Shown one piece after another: positions 10,943-20,481 of a DNA stretch of 64,000 nucleotides (its first letter is position 1; every line of letters begins with the position of its first letter). The notes beneath the pieces were generated by a model. The model did no database searches, was not told the origin of the DNA, and saw only the letters and a list, made by a program, of their open reading frames with translations. The DNA comes from DATFQE01 sp963738205 (lineage in GTDB: Bacteria > Actinomycetota > Thermoleophilia > Gaiellales > Gaiellaceae), in contig CAVTVQ010000009.1 in NCBI GenBank assembly GCA_963738205.1, forward strand, positions 248,001 through 312,000, in the 5' to 3' direction. A program made the translations under genes and the position numbers.

Positions 10943-11622
10943 CTCGGCGGTCTCAGCACGGCGAAGGGGTCGGTCACCTCGAGCCGGCGCGACCGGAAGC
11001 GGTAGACCGACGCAGGGCGTCCGCCCGCGCGGCCGGGCGTCCGCCGCTCGCCCGTCTCCTCCAGGAGCCCCCGTCGCAGCATGATCCGCTGGAGGTTCGT
11101 CGTCGAGACGTCGTGGCCGAGCGCCGACGCGTAGAGCGCCCGGAGCTCCGACAAGGTGAACTCCGCCGGCGCGAGCGCGAAGCCGACGTTCGTGTACGAG
11201 AGCTTCGCGCGCAGTCGCTCACGGCCGGCGTGGACGATCTCGCCGTGGTCGAACGCGAGCTCGGGAAGCGCGTCGACCGGCTGCCAGGCCGTGTCGCCCG
11301 GAAGCGCCGGGTCGACGCCGACGGGCACGAGCCCGAGGTACGCGGTCGCGAGCGCCCGCCTGCCCGGATGGCGGGCCGGGTCGCTGAGCGTCGCGAGCTG
11401 CTCGAGATGCGCCACGTCACGTAGGTCGACCTTCTCGGCGAGGTGGCGCGCGATCGACTGCTCGAGCGTCTCGTCGTCGCCGAGCGCTCCGCCGGGGAGG
11501 GCCCAGCGCCCGCTGAAGGGCTCACGCGCACGCTGCCACAGGAGCGCGTGGAGATCGTCACCGCGGACCTGCAAGACCACGGCGAGTGCTTCGTGGGCGG
11601 CCGGCGTCGTGGTAGGATTCAC
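10939..11622 (-). CDS. NrtR-like Nudix/winged-helix transcriptional regulator
   Basis: A 227-residue protein with an N-terminal Nudix fold (about 10-140) and a C-terminal winged helix (about 150-215, including TTNLQRIMLRRGLLEE). The Nudix box is degenerate: where the active enzyme has R-E-x-x-E-E this one reads RHLAEK, so pyrophosphohydrolase activity is probably lost. That is typical of NrtR-type sensors, which bind an NAD-related or sugar-nucleotide ligand. It is divergent from a BMP-type nucleoside-binding lipoprotein, so it may control nucleoside or nicotinamide-riboside uptake (inference). Its GTG start (11622) has a TAGGCT -10-like box eight bases upstream and no Shine-Dalgarno. Confidence 0.85.
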   Translation of the reverse strand: MNPTTTPAAHEALAVVLQVRGDDLHALLWQRAREPFSGRWALPGGALGDDETLEQSIARHLAEKVDLRDVAHLEQLATLSDPARHPGRRALATAYLGLVPVGVDPALPGDTAWQPVDALPELAFDHGEIVHAGRERLRAKLSYTNVGFALAPAEFTLSELRALYASALGHDVSTTNLQRIMLRRGLLEETGERRTPGRAGGRPASVYRFRSRRLEVTDPFAVLRPPS

Positions 11623-11624
11623 GC

Positions 11625-11649
11625 GGTTTTAGCCTAACAGTCAAAAACC
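11625..11649. promoter_or_regulatory. Candidate operator (GGTTTT-N13-AAAACC palindrome) between nrtR-like and BMP genes
   Basis: A perfect 6-bp inverted repeat in an AT-rich island fills the 31-bp spacer between two divergent genes. It covers the -10-like TAGGCT of the Nudix regulator on the minus strand and a GCCTAACAG motif (11632-11640). The position is ideal for autoregulation by the neighbouring regulator. Operator function is inferred from position only. Confidence 0.4.
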
Positions 11650-11653
11650 TCCG

Positions 11654-12691
11654 ATGAGGCGCTTTACTCTCATGTCCGTCCTGCTCGCGAGCGTGCTCGC
11701 GCTCGCCGCCTGCGGCGGCGGTGACGACAACGCCTCCAAGGGCGAGTCGACGACGACCACCGCGGCCAAGGCGATCAAGGTCGGCCTGGTGACCGACCTC
11801 GGCCAGCTGAACGACCGCGGCTTCAACCAGCTCGCCTACGAGGGCGTCAAGCGCGCGGAGCAGCAGCTCGGGGTCAAGGGCCGTGTGGTCCAGTCCGCGT
11901 CCGCCGCCGACTACATCCCCAACATGACCCGCCTCGCGCGCGAACAGTACGACCTGATCATCGGCGTCGGCTTCGCCCAGGGCGACGCGGTCGACACGGT
12001 CGCCGCCAAGTTCCCCGACCGCAAGTTCGCGATCATCGACGTCGACCAGACGTCGCTGAAGCACAAGCCGAAGAACGTCGTCGGGCTCCTGTTCAAGGAG
12101 CAGGAGGTCGGCTATCTCGCCGGCTACCTCGCCGCGCTGGAGGAGAAGCGCCGCGCCGGGCCGGACGTGATCGGCTCAGTCGGCGGCTTCAAGGAGCCGC
12201 CTGTCGACCGTTTCATCGCCGGCTTCCAGGCCGGGGCGAAGCAGGCCGACCCGGGCATCAAGGTCCTGAACGGCTACTCGTCGGATTGGGACGACCAGGC
12301 CAAGTGCAAGGAGCTCGCGCTGAACCAGATCGGCCGCGGCGCGGGCGTCGTCTTCCAGGTCGCGGGCGGCTGTGGCCTCGGTGCGCTCGACGCGACGCGC
12401 GAGGAGAAGGTGTGGGGGATCGGGGTCGACGCCGACCAGTCGTTCCTCGGCCCGCACGTGCTCACCAGCGCGCAGAAGAAGGTCGACGCGGCCGTGTTCG
12501 CGACGATCAAGTCGGTGCAGGACGGCTCGTGGCAGGGCGGCCGCAACGCGACTTTCGGCCTCGAGCAGGAGGGCGTCGGCCTGGGGACGATCAGCAAGAA
12601 GGTTCCCGCGGCCGACCGTGAGGCGCTGCAAACGATCACGAAGGAGATCGTCGACGGCGAGATCGGGCCGATCCCGACCAAGGTCGGCTAG
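11654..12691 (+). CDS. BMP-family (PnrA-like) nucleoside-type substrate-binding lipoprotein
   Basis: A 345-residue protein with a lipoprotein signal (LALAAC, lipid-anchored Cys at about residue 20), a short Thr-rich linker and a Bmp/PnrA periplasmic-binding fold: VGLVTDLGQLNDRGFNQL, GVGFAQGD, FKEQEVGYLAGY and GIGVDADQ are family hallmarks. These proteins bind nucleosides or riboside-like ligands for an ABC importer; no transporter subunits are adjacent. It may be regulated by the divergent NrtR-like protein. Its stop overlaps that of the convergent MFS gene by the 4-bp CTAG. Confidence 0.92.
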   Translation: MRRFTLMSVLLASVLALAACGGGDDNASKGESTTTTAAKAIKVGLVTDLGQLNDRGFNQLAYEGVKRAEQQLGVKGRVVQSASAADYIPNMTRLAREQYDLIIGVGFAQGDAVDTVAAKFPDRKFAIIDVDQTSLKHKPKNVVGLLFKEQEVGYLAGYLAALEEKRRAGPDVIGSVGGFKEPPVDRFIAGFQAGAKQADPGIKVLNGYSSDWDDQAKCKELALNQIGRGAGVVFQVAGGCGLGALDATREEKVWGIGVDADQSFLGPHVLTSAQKKVDAAVFATIKSVQDGSWQGGRNATFGLEQEGVGLGTISKKVPAADREALQTITKEIVDGEIGPIPTKVG

Positions 12692-14646
12692 CGCGGAGGC
12701 GTCGGCGTGGACTCCGGGATCTCGGACTCCGGGATCTCGGCGACGAGCTCGCGGGCGAGCTCATCGAGCATCGACTTGACCTCGTCGTGCTTCTCCGGCT
12801 CCCAGCCGTCGAGCAGCTCGGCCAACCCCTGCCGGCGCGCGGCCACGACGCGCGTGTAGACGACCCGGCCCTTCCCGTCCAGGTGTCCGTTCTCGACGAG
12901 CCCGCGTGCGCGTAGCGAGGCGTGGGCGACGGCGAGGCGCGGCTCGTCCAGGTCGACCGCCGTGCCTTCACCGAGCCTCGTGAGCAACCAGAGCTCGGCC
13001 GGTTCGAGGTCGAGCTCCGCGCGCTCGGCCAGCCGCTCGTAGACGCGCCAGTGGTTCTCGCGGCGGGCGAGCGTCGCGACGATCCGTGCCAGCTCCGGCA
13101 GTGACTCCGCCTCACGTGGCATCGCAAAGCTTTCCGCGACGCCCTCGGCGGCAGCACTCTTGCGGAGCGGAACCTCGCGCAGCAGCCAGCTGAGCAGGAA
13201 GCCGAGGAACGATATTCCCGCGGCGGCGGCGAACACCGGCCGCAAAGAGGCGGCGAACGCTCCGATGTAGTCCTCGTGGATGGCGGGCGGCAGCTGCTCT
13301 ACCAGCTCCGGGCTGGCGGCGGCCGGCGGGTGGACCCCGGGTGGGAGCGCGCTGGCGAGGTGCACGGCGAGCCGGCTGGCGAAGATCGCGCCGAAGATCG
13401 ACACGCCGATCGAGCCGCCCACCTGCCGGAACAGCGTCGAGCCGGAGGTGGCGACGCCGAGCAACTCGTAAGGCACCGCGTTCTGGGCCGCGAGCACCAG
13501 CACCTGCATCGTCATCCCGAGCCCGAGCCCGAGCACCAGCATGAACACGGCGGTCTGCCAGGTCGGCATCGCCACGCTGATCCTGGAGAGCAGCAGCAGG
13601 GCGAGCGTCATCAGCGCCGTTCCGGCGATCGGGAAGGGCTTGTAGCGCCCGAACCGGCTGATCAGCTGGCCGCTCCCGATCGACGTGACCAGCACGCCGG
13701 CCATCAACGGCGTCAGCAAGAGTCCCGAGGTGGTCGGGCTGTGCCCCTTGACGATCTGCAGATAGAGCGGCAGGTACGTGACCGCGCCGAACAGGGCCAG
13801 ACCGACGATGAAGCCGATCGCGCTCGTGACCGTGAAGATCCGGTTGCGGAAGAGCGTGAGCGGCACGATCGGCTCGGCCGCGCTGCGCTCCACGAACACG
13901 AACGCGATCAGGAGCACGACGCCGAGCACCATCAACGCGAGGATCTGGCTCGACCCCCACGCCCAGGTCGTGCCGCCGAGGCTGGTGAAGAGCACGATCG
14001 CCGACAGGCCGCCGGCGAGCAGCGCCGCGCCGACGTAGTCGATCTGGTGACGGACGTGCACCGCGCGCGAGTGGAAAGCGACGGCGATCACGGCCAGCGC
14101 GAGACCGCCGACCGGGAGGTTGACGTAGAAGATCCAGCGCCAGGAGAGGTTGTCGACGAAGAAGCCGCCCAGCAACGGCCCGATCACGGTCGAGACGCCG
14201 AAGACGGCGCCGAAGAAGCCCTGGTACTTGCCGCGGTCGCGCGGTGGGATGAGGTCGCCGATCACGGCCATCGTCGTGACGATCAGGCCCCCGCCGCCGA
14301 TCCCCTGCAGCGCACGGAACGCAATCAGCTCGAACATGCCCTGGGCGATCCCGCAGAGCGCCGAGCCGACTAGGAAGATCACGATCGCGGTCTGCAGGAC
14401 GATCTTGCGCCCGTAGAGGTCGCCGAGCTTTCCGTAGATCGGACCGACGACCGTGGAGGCGAGCAGGTACGCCGTGACGACCCAGGAGAGATGCTCGATG
14501 CCGCCGAGGTCGCCGACGATCGTCGGCAGCGCCGTCGCCACGATCGTCTGGTCGAGCGATGCCAGCAGCAGCACCAGCAGCAGTGCGCCGAAGATCAGAC
14601 GAAGGCGCGGAGCCGGCTCCTGGAGGGCGGCCGGGGTCGTGGTCAC
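12688..14646 (-). CDS. DHA2-family MFS drug exporter with C-terminal winged-helix domain
   Basis: A 652-residue protein. About 14 membrane helices (1-500) include the DHA2 signatures LASLDQTIVATALPTIV, SWVVTAYLLA and the RALQGIGGGG motif C region. This is an EmrB/QacA-type proton-drug antiporter. Residues about 530-652 form a separate soluble domain that looks like a MarR-type winged helix (LEPAELWLLTRLGEGTAVDL, then RLAVAHASLRARGLVE, plus a beta-wing VVYTRV). Transporter-regulator fusions of this kind are unusual; the domain may sense substrate or tether a regulator. The start is GTG 14646, inside a short spacer shared with the divergent PPOX gene. The product acts at the cytoplasmic membrane. 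Confidence 0.9.
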   Translation of the reverse strand: MTTTPAALQEPAPRLRLIFGALLLVLLLASLDQTIVATALPTIVGDLGGIEHLSWVVTAYLLASTVVGPIYGKLGDLYGRKIVLQTAIVIFLVGSALCGIAQGMFELIAFRALQGIGGGGLIVTTMAVIGDLIPPRDRGKYQGFFGAVFGVSTVIGPLLGGFFVDNLSWRWIFYVNLPVGGLALAVIAVAFHSRAVHVRHQIDYVGAALLAGGLSAIVLFTSLGGTTWAWGSSQILALMVLGVVLLIAFVFVERSAAEPIVPLTLFRNRIFTVTSAIGFIVGLALFGAVTYLPLYLQIVKGHSPTTSGLLLTPLMAGVLVTSIGSGQLISRFGRYKPFPIAGTALMTLALLLLSRISVAMPTWQTAVFMLVLGLGLGMTMQVLVLAAQNAVPYELLGVATSGSTLFRQVGGSIGVSIFGAIFASRLAVHLASALPPGVHPPAAASPELVEQLPPAIHEDYIGAFAASLRPVFAAAAGISFLGFLLSWLLREVPLRKSAAAEGVAESFAMPREAESLPELARIVATLARRENHWRVYERLAERAELDLEPAELWLLTRLGEGTAVDLDEPRLAVAHASLRARGLVENGHLDGKGRVVYTRVVAARRQGLAELLDGWEPEKHDEVKSMLDELARELVAEIPESEIPESTPTPPR

Positions 14647-14653
14647 GTGACCG

Positions 14654-14764
14654 CTAGCCGCCCGCGATGGCGGCGATCACCCGGACCGTCTCAGAAGCAC
14701 GCAGCTCGACCTCCGGGCCGCCGCGCGTGCGGACGTCCTCGCTCTCGAGTACCACGACGCCCAT
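14654..14764 (-). pseudogene. Possible MoaD/ThiS-like C-terminal fragment ending in Gly-Gly
   Basis: A 36-codon open frame from ATG 14764 to TAG 14654 ends in VRVIAAIAGG. This is like the C-terminal strand and Gly-Gly of MoaD/ThiS sulfur carriers, and the preceding residues (GVVVLESEDVRTRGGPEVEL) fit the end of that fold. The N-terminal half of the roughly 80-residue family is missing, since the PPOX gene starts just upstream on the other strand. It is either a remnant or a chance frame; it lies 8 bp before the MFS gene on the same strand. Confidence 0.25.
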
Positions 14765-14809
14765 CGGGAAGAACGTACCGTCTCCGGGGACTCCGACGAA
14801 AGGAACACC

Positions 14810-15202
14810 GTGGCGAGACTGAGCGACGCCGAGGCCCGCATGTTCATCGAGCCCTACTACGGGGTGGCCGCGACCGTCCGTCCGGACGGATCGCCGCACC
14901 AATCGGTCGTCTGGGTCGACTACGACGGCGAGAACGTCGTCTTCAACACCGCCGAGGGCCGTGCGAAGCCGGAGCACATCCGCTCCAACCCGAACGTCGG
15001 CGTGACCGTGGTGGATCCCGAGGACCCGTACCGCTGGATCGCCGTCTCCGGGCCGTCGGAGATGACCGAGGAGGGCGCCCGGGAGCACATCGACGAGCTC
15101 TCGCGCAAGTACCGCGGCCGCGACTACGACCTCCCCGCCGGGCAGCAGCGACTCATCGTCCGCGTGAAGCCGAAGCGCGTCACAGCGTACGGCCTGGACT
15201 AA
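14810..15202 (+). CDS. PPOX-class (F420/FMN-dependent) oxidoreductase family protein
   Basis: A 130-residue single-domain split-barrel protein. RPDGSPHQSVVWVDYDGENV, the cofactor-loop segment TAEGRAKPEHI and NPNVGVTVVDPEDPYRW are typical of TIGR03618/PPOX F420-dependent enzymes common in Actinomycetota. These reduce or bind biliverdin, quinones or other oxidised substrates; the substrate here is unknown. GTG 14810 has an AAAGGA Shine-Dalgarno and a weak TACCGT -10-like box at 14776. FbiC at 22-24.5 kb shows the genome can make the F420 chromophore, but flavin use cannot be excluded. Confidence 0.85.
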   Translation: MARLSDAEARMFIEPYYGVAATVRPDGSPHQSVVWVDYDGENVVFNTAEGRAKPEHIRSNPNVGVTVVDPEDPYRWIAVSGPSEMTEEGAREHIDELSRKYRGRDYDLPAGQQRLIVRVKPKRVTAYGLD

Positions 15203-15211
15203 TCTCTCCCC

Positions 15212-15687
15212 GTGCGGGCGGTGCTCGCGATCGTGGTGCTCGTCGTCCTGTGCCGGGTGTGGTGGCGACGACGCCTTGTCGCGCGCCGAGTGGGCCTCGC
15301 AGGCGAACGCGATCTGCCTCGAGACGCTGAAGAAGGTGGAGGCGCTCGGACGGCCGTCGAACTCGACCGCGTACCTGCGCGTGACACCCAGGGCGAACGA
15401 GCTGGGCCGCGAGGCGACCGAGCGACTGCGTGACCTGAAGGCGCCCGCTGCCATCGAAGGCGACGTCAAGCGCGATGATCGAGGGCTACGAGAACGTCGT
15501 GAAGCTCCAGGACCAGGTCTACCTCGGCATGCGGGCGCAGCGCGACGGCACGGAGCCCCCGAGCGGCGACTACTGGCGGCAGGCGAACCGCGCGCTCGAG
15601 ATCGCCTCCACGACCGACGTGATCGCGAAGCGCCTGCGGGCGAACGACTGCGCCCGCGATCCCTGGCAGGCTCCGTCGCAGGCGTAG
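15212..15687 (+). pseudogene. Small lipoprotein of unknown function, broken by two single-base insertions
   Basis: Removing one C at 15253/15254 and one G near 15473 gives one frame of about 157 residues. It has a signal peptide, a lipobox-like LVVLCGCGGDD (Cys acylation likely), then a helical domain (ALSRAEWASQANAICLETLK, VKLQDQVYLGM, ending WQAPSQA). Small lipoproteins with one conserved Cys in an ANAIC context are frequent in high-GC Actinomycetota, function unknown. A TAATCT -10-like box ends six bases before GTG 15212. The last codon overlaps the GTG of the HMG-CoA lyase gene. As both breaks are +1 insertions, assembly error is more likely than decay. Confidence 0.6.
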
Positions 15688-16598
15688 TGAGCCTCGTCGT
15701 CTGCGATGTGGGGCCGCGGGACGGCCTCCAGAACGAGCCGGACGTGCTGGAGCCGTCGGTGCGAGCTGAGCTGGCCGGCAGGCTGGCCGCGGCCGGCGTG
15801 CCGCGCGTGGAAGCCGTCAGCTTCGTGCGGGACGACCGCGTGCCGCAGATGGCCGGAGCGGAGGAAGTGGCGTCGCTGCTGCCGCGGGACGGCGTCGAGT
15901 ACTCCGGCCTCGTCCTGAACGAGCGCGGGTACGAGCGCTTTCGCGCTGCCGGCCTCGACCGGGCGAATCTCACGCTGGCCGCGACGGAGTCGTTCAACCG
16001 GCGCAACGCGAACATGTCGCTGGACGAGGCGGTCGCGGGGGTGGGGCGGATCCTCGAGCGGACGGGTGCCGACGGCGTTCCCACCACCGTCACGGTCAGC
16101 GTCGCCTTCGGCTGCCCGTTCGAGGGCGAGGTGGCCGAGGCCGACGTGCTCGCGCTGCTCGGCCGGATCGACGGCGCCGGCGAGATCGTCCTGGCGGACA
16201 CGATTGGTATGGCCACGCCCGGCCGCGTCCGCTCGCTCGTCCGGCAGGCTCGCGAACGCGGGGGCCGGGTCGGCTTCCACGGGCACAACACCCGCAATAC
16301 CGGCTACGCGAACGCCCTGGCGGCGGTGGAGTCCGGCGCCGAGGTCCTGGACGCATCGGTCGGCGGCATCGGCGGCTGCCCGTTCGCGCCGAGAGCGACG
16401 GGCAACGTCGCCACCGAGGACCTCGTCTACCTGCTCGAGGGCGAGGGCGTCGAGACGGGCATCGACCTGGACGCGCTGATCGGCGTTTCGGAGTGGCTCG
16501 CCGACGTCCTGGGCCGGACCCTGCCGGGCTACGTCTACCGGGCCGGGCCTGCGACGACCCCGGACGCGAACAACCGCTCGATCTCGTCCGGCGAGTAG
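15687..16598 (+). CDS. mvaB: Hydroxymethylglutaryl-CoA lyase
   Basis: A 303-residue TIM-barrel enzyme of the HMGL/DRE-TIM family that splits HMG-CoA into acetoacetate and acetyl-CoA (leucine catabolism). VGPRDGLQNEP is the metal/substrate motif of strand 1, FHGHNTRNTGYANALAA carries the metal-binding histidines, and GIGGCPFAPRATGNVATED contains the catalytic Cys loop that defines HMG-CoA lyases within the family. GTG 15687 overlaps the upstream stop (TAGTG). The 3' end overlaps the convergent CoA-transferase by about 64 bp, an unusually long tail overlap. Confidence 0.93.
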   Translation: MSLVVCDVGPRDGLQNEPDVLEPSVRAELAGRLAAAGVPRVEAVSFVRDDRVPQMAGAEEVASLLPRDGVEYSGLVLNERGYERFRAAGLDRANLTLAATESFNRRNANMSLDEAVAGVGRILERTGADGVPTTVTVSVAFGCPFEGEVAEADVLALLGRIDGAGEIVLADTIGMATPGRVRSLVRQARERGGRVGFHGHNTRNTGYANALAAVESGAEVLDASVGGIGGCPFAPRATGNVATEDLVYLLEGEGVETGIDLDALIGVSEWLADVLGRTLPGYVYRAGPATTPDANNRSISSGE

Positions 16599-17718
16599 CC
16601 GGCTTCCGCGAGCACCTCGGCGCTGTGCTGGCCGAGCCGCGGCGGCGGGGAGCGGTGGCGCAGGCGCTCGCCGTCCACCGACAGCGGTGGTCCCACCTCC
16701 ACGAGGTCGGGCGCGTCGGGGTGCGGCAGCGGCTGCAGCAGGCCCAGGGCCTGCGTTTGCTCGTGCTCGGCCACCCGGCCGATGTCGTTGACGGGCGCGG
16801 CGGGAACACCGGCCGCCGCGAGCCGGTCGAGCCAGGTGTCGACGTCCTCCTCGGCGAAGCGCTGCGCGAGCAGCCCGACGAGCTCGTCGCGGTGGGCGAC
16901 GCGTTCGGGGTTGGTGGCGAACCGCTTGTCCTCCGGCAGGTCGAGCGCGCGGAGGAGCGCGGCGAAGAGGCGGTCGTTGGGCGTGGCGAGCATGAGTTGA
17001 CCGTCACGGGCCGCGAACGACTGGTAGGGGACGATCAGCGGAAAGGCGGTGCCGTGCCGGTCGGGGGTGCGGCCCGTCGCGAGGTACGCCATCACGTGGT
17101 ACGGGACGAGGCTGACGCCGGTCTCGAACAGCGAGAGGTCGAGCTCCCGGCCCTCGCCCTCATGGAGCGCGGCGACGACCGCGAGCGCGGCCCAGACGCC
17201 CGTGCCCTGGTCGATCAGCGACACGCCTACCCGCACCGGCGCCCGGTCCGGCTCGCCGGTCACGCTCATGATCCCGGTCTCGCCCTGGAGGAGCGGGTCG
17301 TAGCCCGCCCGGTCGGCGAGCGGGCCGGCGCGGCCGTAGCCGCTGATCGAGCAGTAGACGAGCCGAGAGTTGCGCTCGCGCAAGGCCGTGTAGCCGAGGC
17401 CGCGCCGTTCCGCGGTGCCCGGTCGCAGGCTCTGGATGACGACGTCGGAGCGGCCGGCGAGCTCGAGCAGCGCCGCCAGGCCGTCCGGGTGCGTGAGGTC
17501 GAGCGCGAGCGAGCGCTTGCCGGCGTTCGCCGACAGGAAGAGCATGCCGTCCTCGCCCCAGAACGGCGGCCCCCATTGCGGGTCTCGTCGCCGCCGTCGG
17601 GCCGCTCGACCTTGACGACGTCGGCGCCGAAGGCGCTCAGGATCTCGGTGCAGTAGGGGCCGGCGAGCGAGCTCGTGAGGTCGAGCACGCGGATCCCGGC
17701 AAGCGGCTGGAAGGCCAT
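16535..17718 (-). CDS. CaiB/BaiF-type CoA-transferase (one frameshift)
   Basis: Joining two minus-strand frames gives about 394 residues. The N-terminal part (17718 to about 17578) reads LAGIRVLDLTSSLAGPYCTE and GADVVKVERPDGGDETR. The rest resumes as QWGPPFWGEDGMLFLSANAG, with SLALDLTHPDG, GYDPLLQGETGIMSVTG and a C-terminal GYSPDEIERL. All are class III CoA-transferase signatures. A single missing base near 17578 explains the break. It probably moves CoA between a dicarboxylate and another organic acid; adjacent HMG-CoA lyase suggests branched-chain or acyl-CoA catabolism. The catalytic Asp region is intact. Confidence 0.85.
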
Positions 17719-17728
17719 GGTGCGGCCG

Positions 17729-18472
17729 CTAGAGCACGGCTCGGACGATCAGGAAGACCGCGACGGCGACGGCGACGAGCAGCACCAGGATGGCGAGGCC
17801 GACGAAGCTCAGCCCCAGGAGCTTCCGTGAAGGAGACGGCTTCCCGAAGTCCAGGTTTGCCAGGATCTGCTCGTTCACGCGGCGCTCGATCTGGGCGCCC
17901 AGGTCGTCCTGCGACGGCGCGGCGGTCTTGAGCGGGGGATGCTCGCCCGGCTGCTCGTCGAGCGTCAGCTCGTAGAGCTGCTCATGCTGGATGTCCTTCA
18001 GCGGCGCCTCGCCAAGGTCGCGGATCGTGACGCCTTCGGGCAGGTCGTTCCCGACCAGGGCGCGCGTGGTCGCGGAGAGCAGGATCTGGCCGCCGTGGCC
18101 CGCCGCGCAGATGCGTGAGGCCCGCACGACGTCCATGCCGACGTAGCCCTCCTCGCCGACGATCGGCTCGCCCGTGTGCAGGCCCATGCGCACCCGCACG
18201 TCCGTCCCGTCGGGCCAGGAGTGCTCGGCGAGCGCCCGCTGCGCGGCCACGGCGCCCCGAACGGCCTCCTTCGCACGCGGGAAGGAGAAGAAGAACCCGT
18301 CGCCCTGGGAATCGACCTCCTGGCCGCCGGCGCTCTGGAGCTCGCTCCGCACGAGCCTGCGGTGGTCGCGATGGAGCTCGTCGTAGCGGTCGCCCAGCCG
18401 CTCGAGGAGTCGGGTCGAGCCCTCGATGTCGGAGAAGAGGAAGGTGACGGTGCCGCCGGGGAGGGTGCTCAC
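17729..18472 (-). CDS. Class III adenylate/guanylate cyclase with C-terminal membrane anchor
   Basis: A 247-residue protein. The cyclase homology domain (about 5-170) has TFLFSDIEGSTRLLERLG (first metal Asp), QGDGFFFSFPRA (second metal Asp), RMGLHTGEP and GYVGMDVVRASRICAAGHGGQ. A linker of about 40 residues leads to one hydrophobic helix at the extreme C-terminus (about 215-245), so the enzyme is tail-anchored with its catalytic domain in the cytosol. This domain subtype often occurs with ATPase or TPR partners; here it is alone. Start GTG 18472, divergent from the DUF255 gene with only 29 bp between. Confidence 0.92.
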   Translation of the reverse strand: MSTLPGGTVTFLFSDIEGSTRLLERLGDRYDELHRDHRRLVRSELQSAGGQEVDSQGDGFFFSFPRAKEAVRGAVAAQRALAEHSWPDGTDVRVRMGLHTGEPIVGEEGYVGMDVVRASRICAAGHGGQILLSATTRALVGNDLPEGVTIRDLGEAPLKDIQHEQLYELTLDEQPGEHPPLKTAAPSQDDLGAQIERRVNEQILANLDFGKPSPSRKLLGLSFVGLAILVLLVAVAVAVFLIVRAVL

Positions 18473-18501
18473 GGTCGGGCGCTAGGGTAGACAGGGCTGC
18501 C

Positions 18502-20421
<1,920 letters not shown>

Positions 20422-20437
20422 TCTGATTTCCGAACAC

Positions 20438-20459
20438 CGGCCTAACAGCGGCCTAACAG
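20438..20459 (+). repeat. Perfect 11-bp tandem repeat upstream of the sulfatase gene
   Basis: Two head-to-tail copies of CGGCCTAACAG lie directly before a TAGGGT -10-like box (20468-20473) where a -35 element would be expected. Spacing of one helical turn puts both copies on the same DNA face, as for activator sites. A third GCCTAACAG lies at 11632-11640 in another promoter region. Confidence 0.5.
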
Positions 20460-20481
20460 CGCTTTCGTAGGGTCGGCCCTC

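Noticed and set aside
15240..15480. Programmed ribosomal frameshifting in the broken genes
   Set aside because: No slippery heptamer with a downstream pseudoknot is visible, the breaks are in unrelated families, and the frames are restored by simple single-base corrections.
14654..16297. Long minus-strand open frame of about 547 codons
   Set aside because: Most of it is antisense to the PPOX, lipoprotein and HMG-CoA lyase genes, with low-complexity Arg/Ser/Pro composition from GC-rich codon shadows. Only its last 36 codons might be meaningful.
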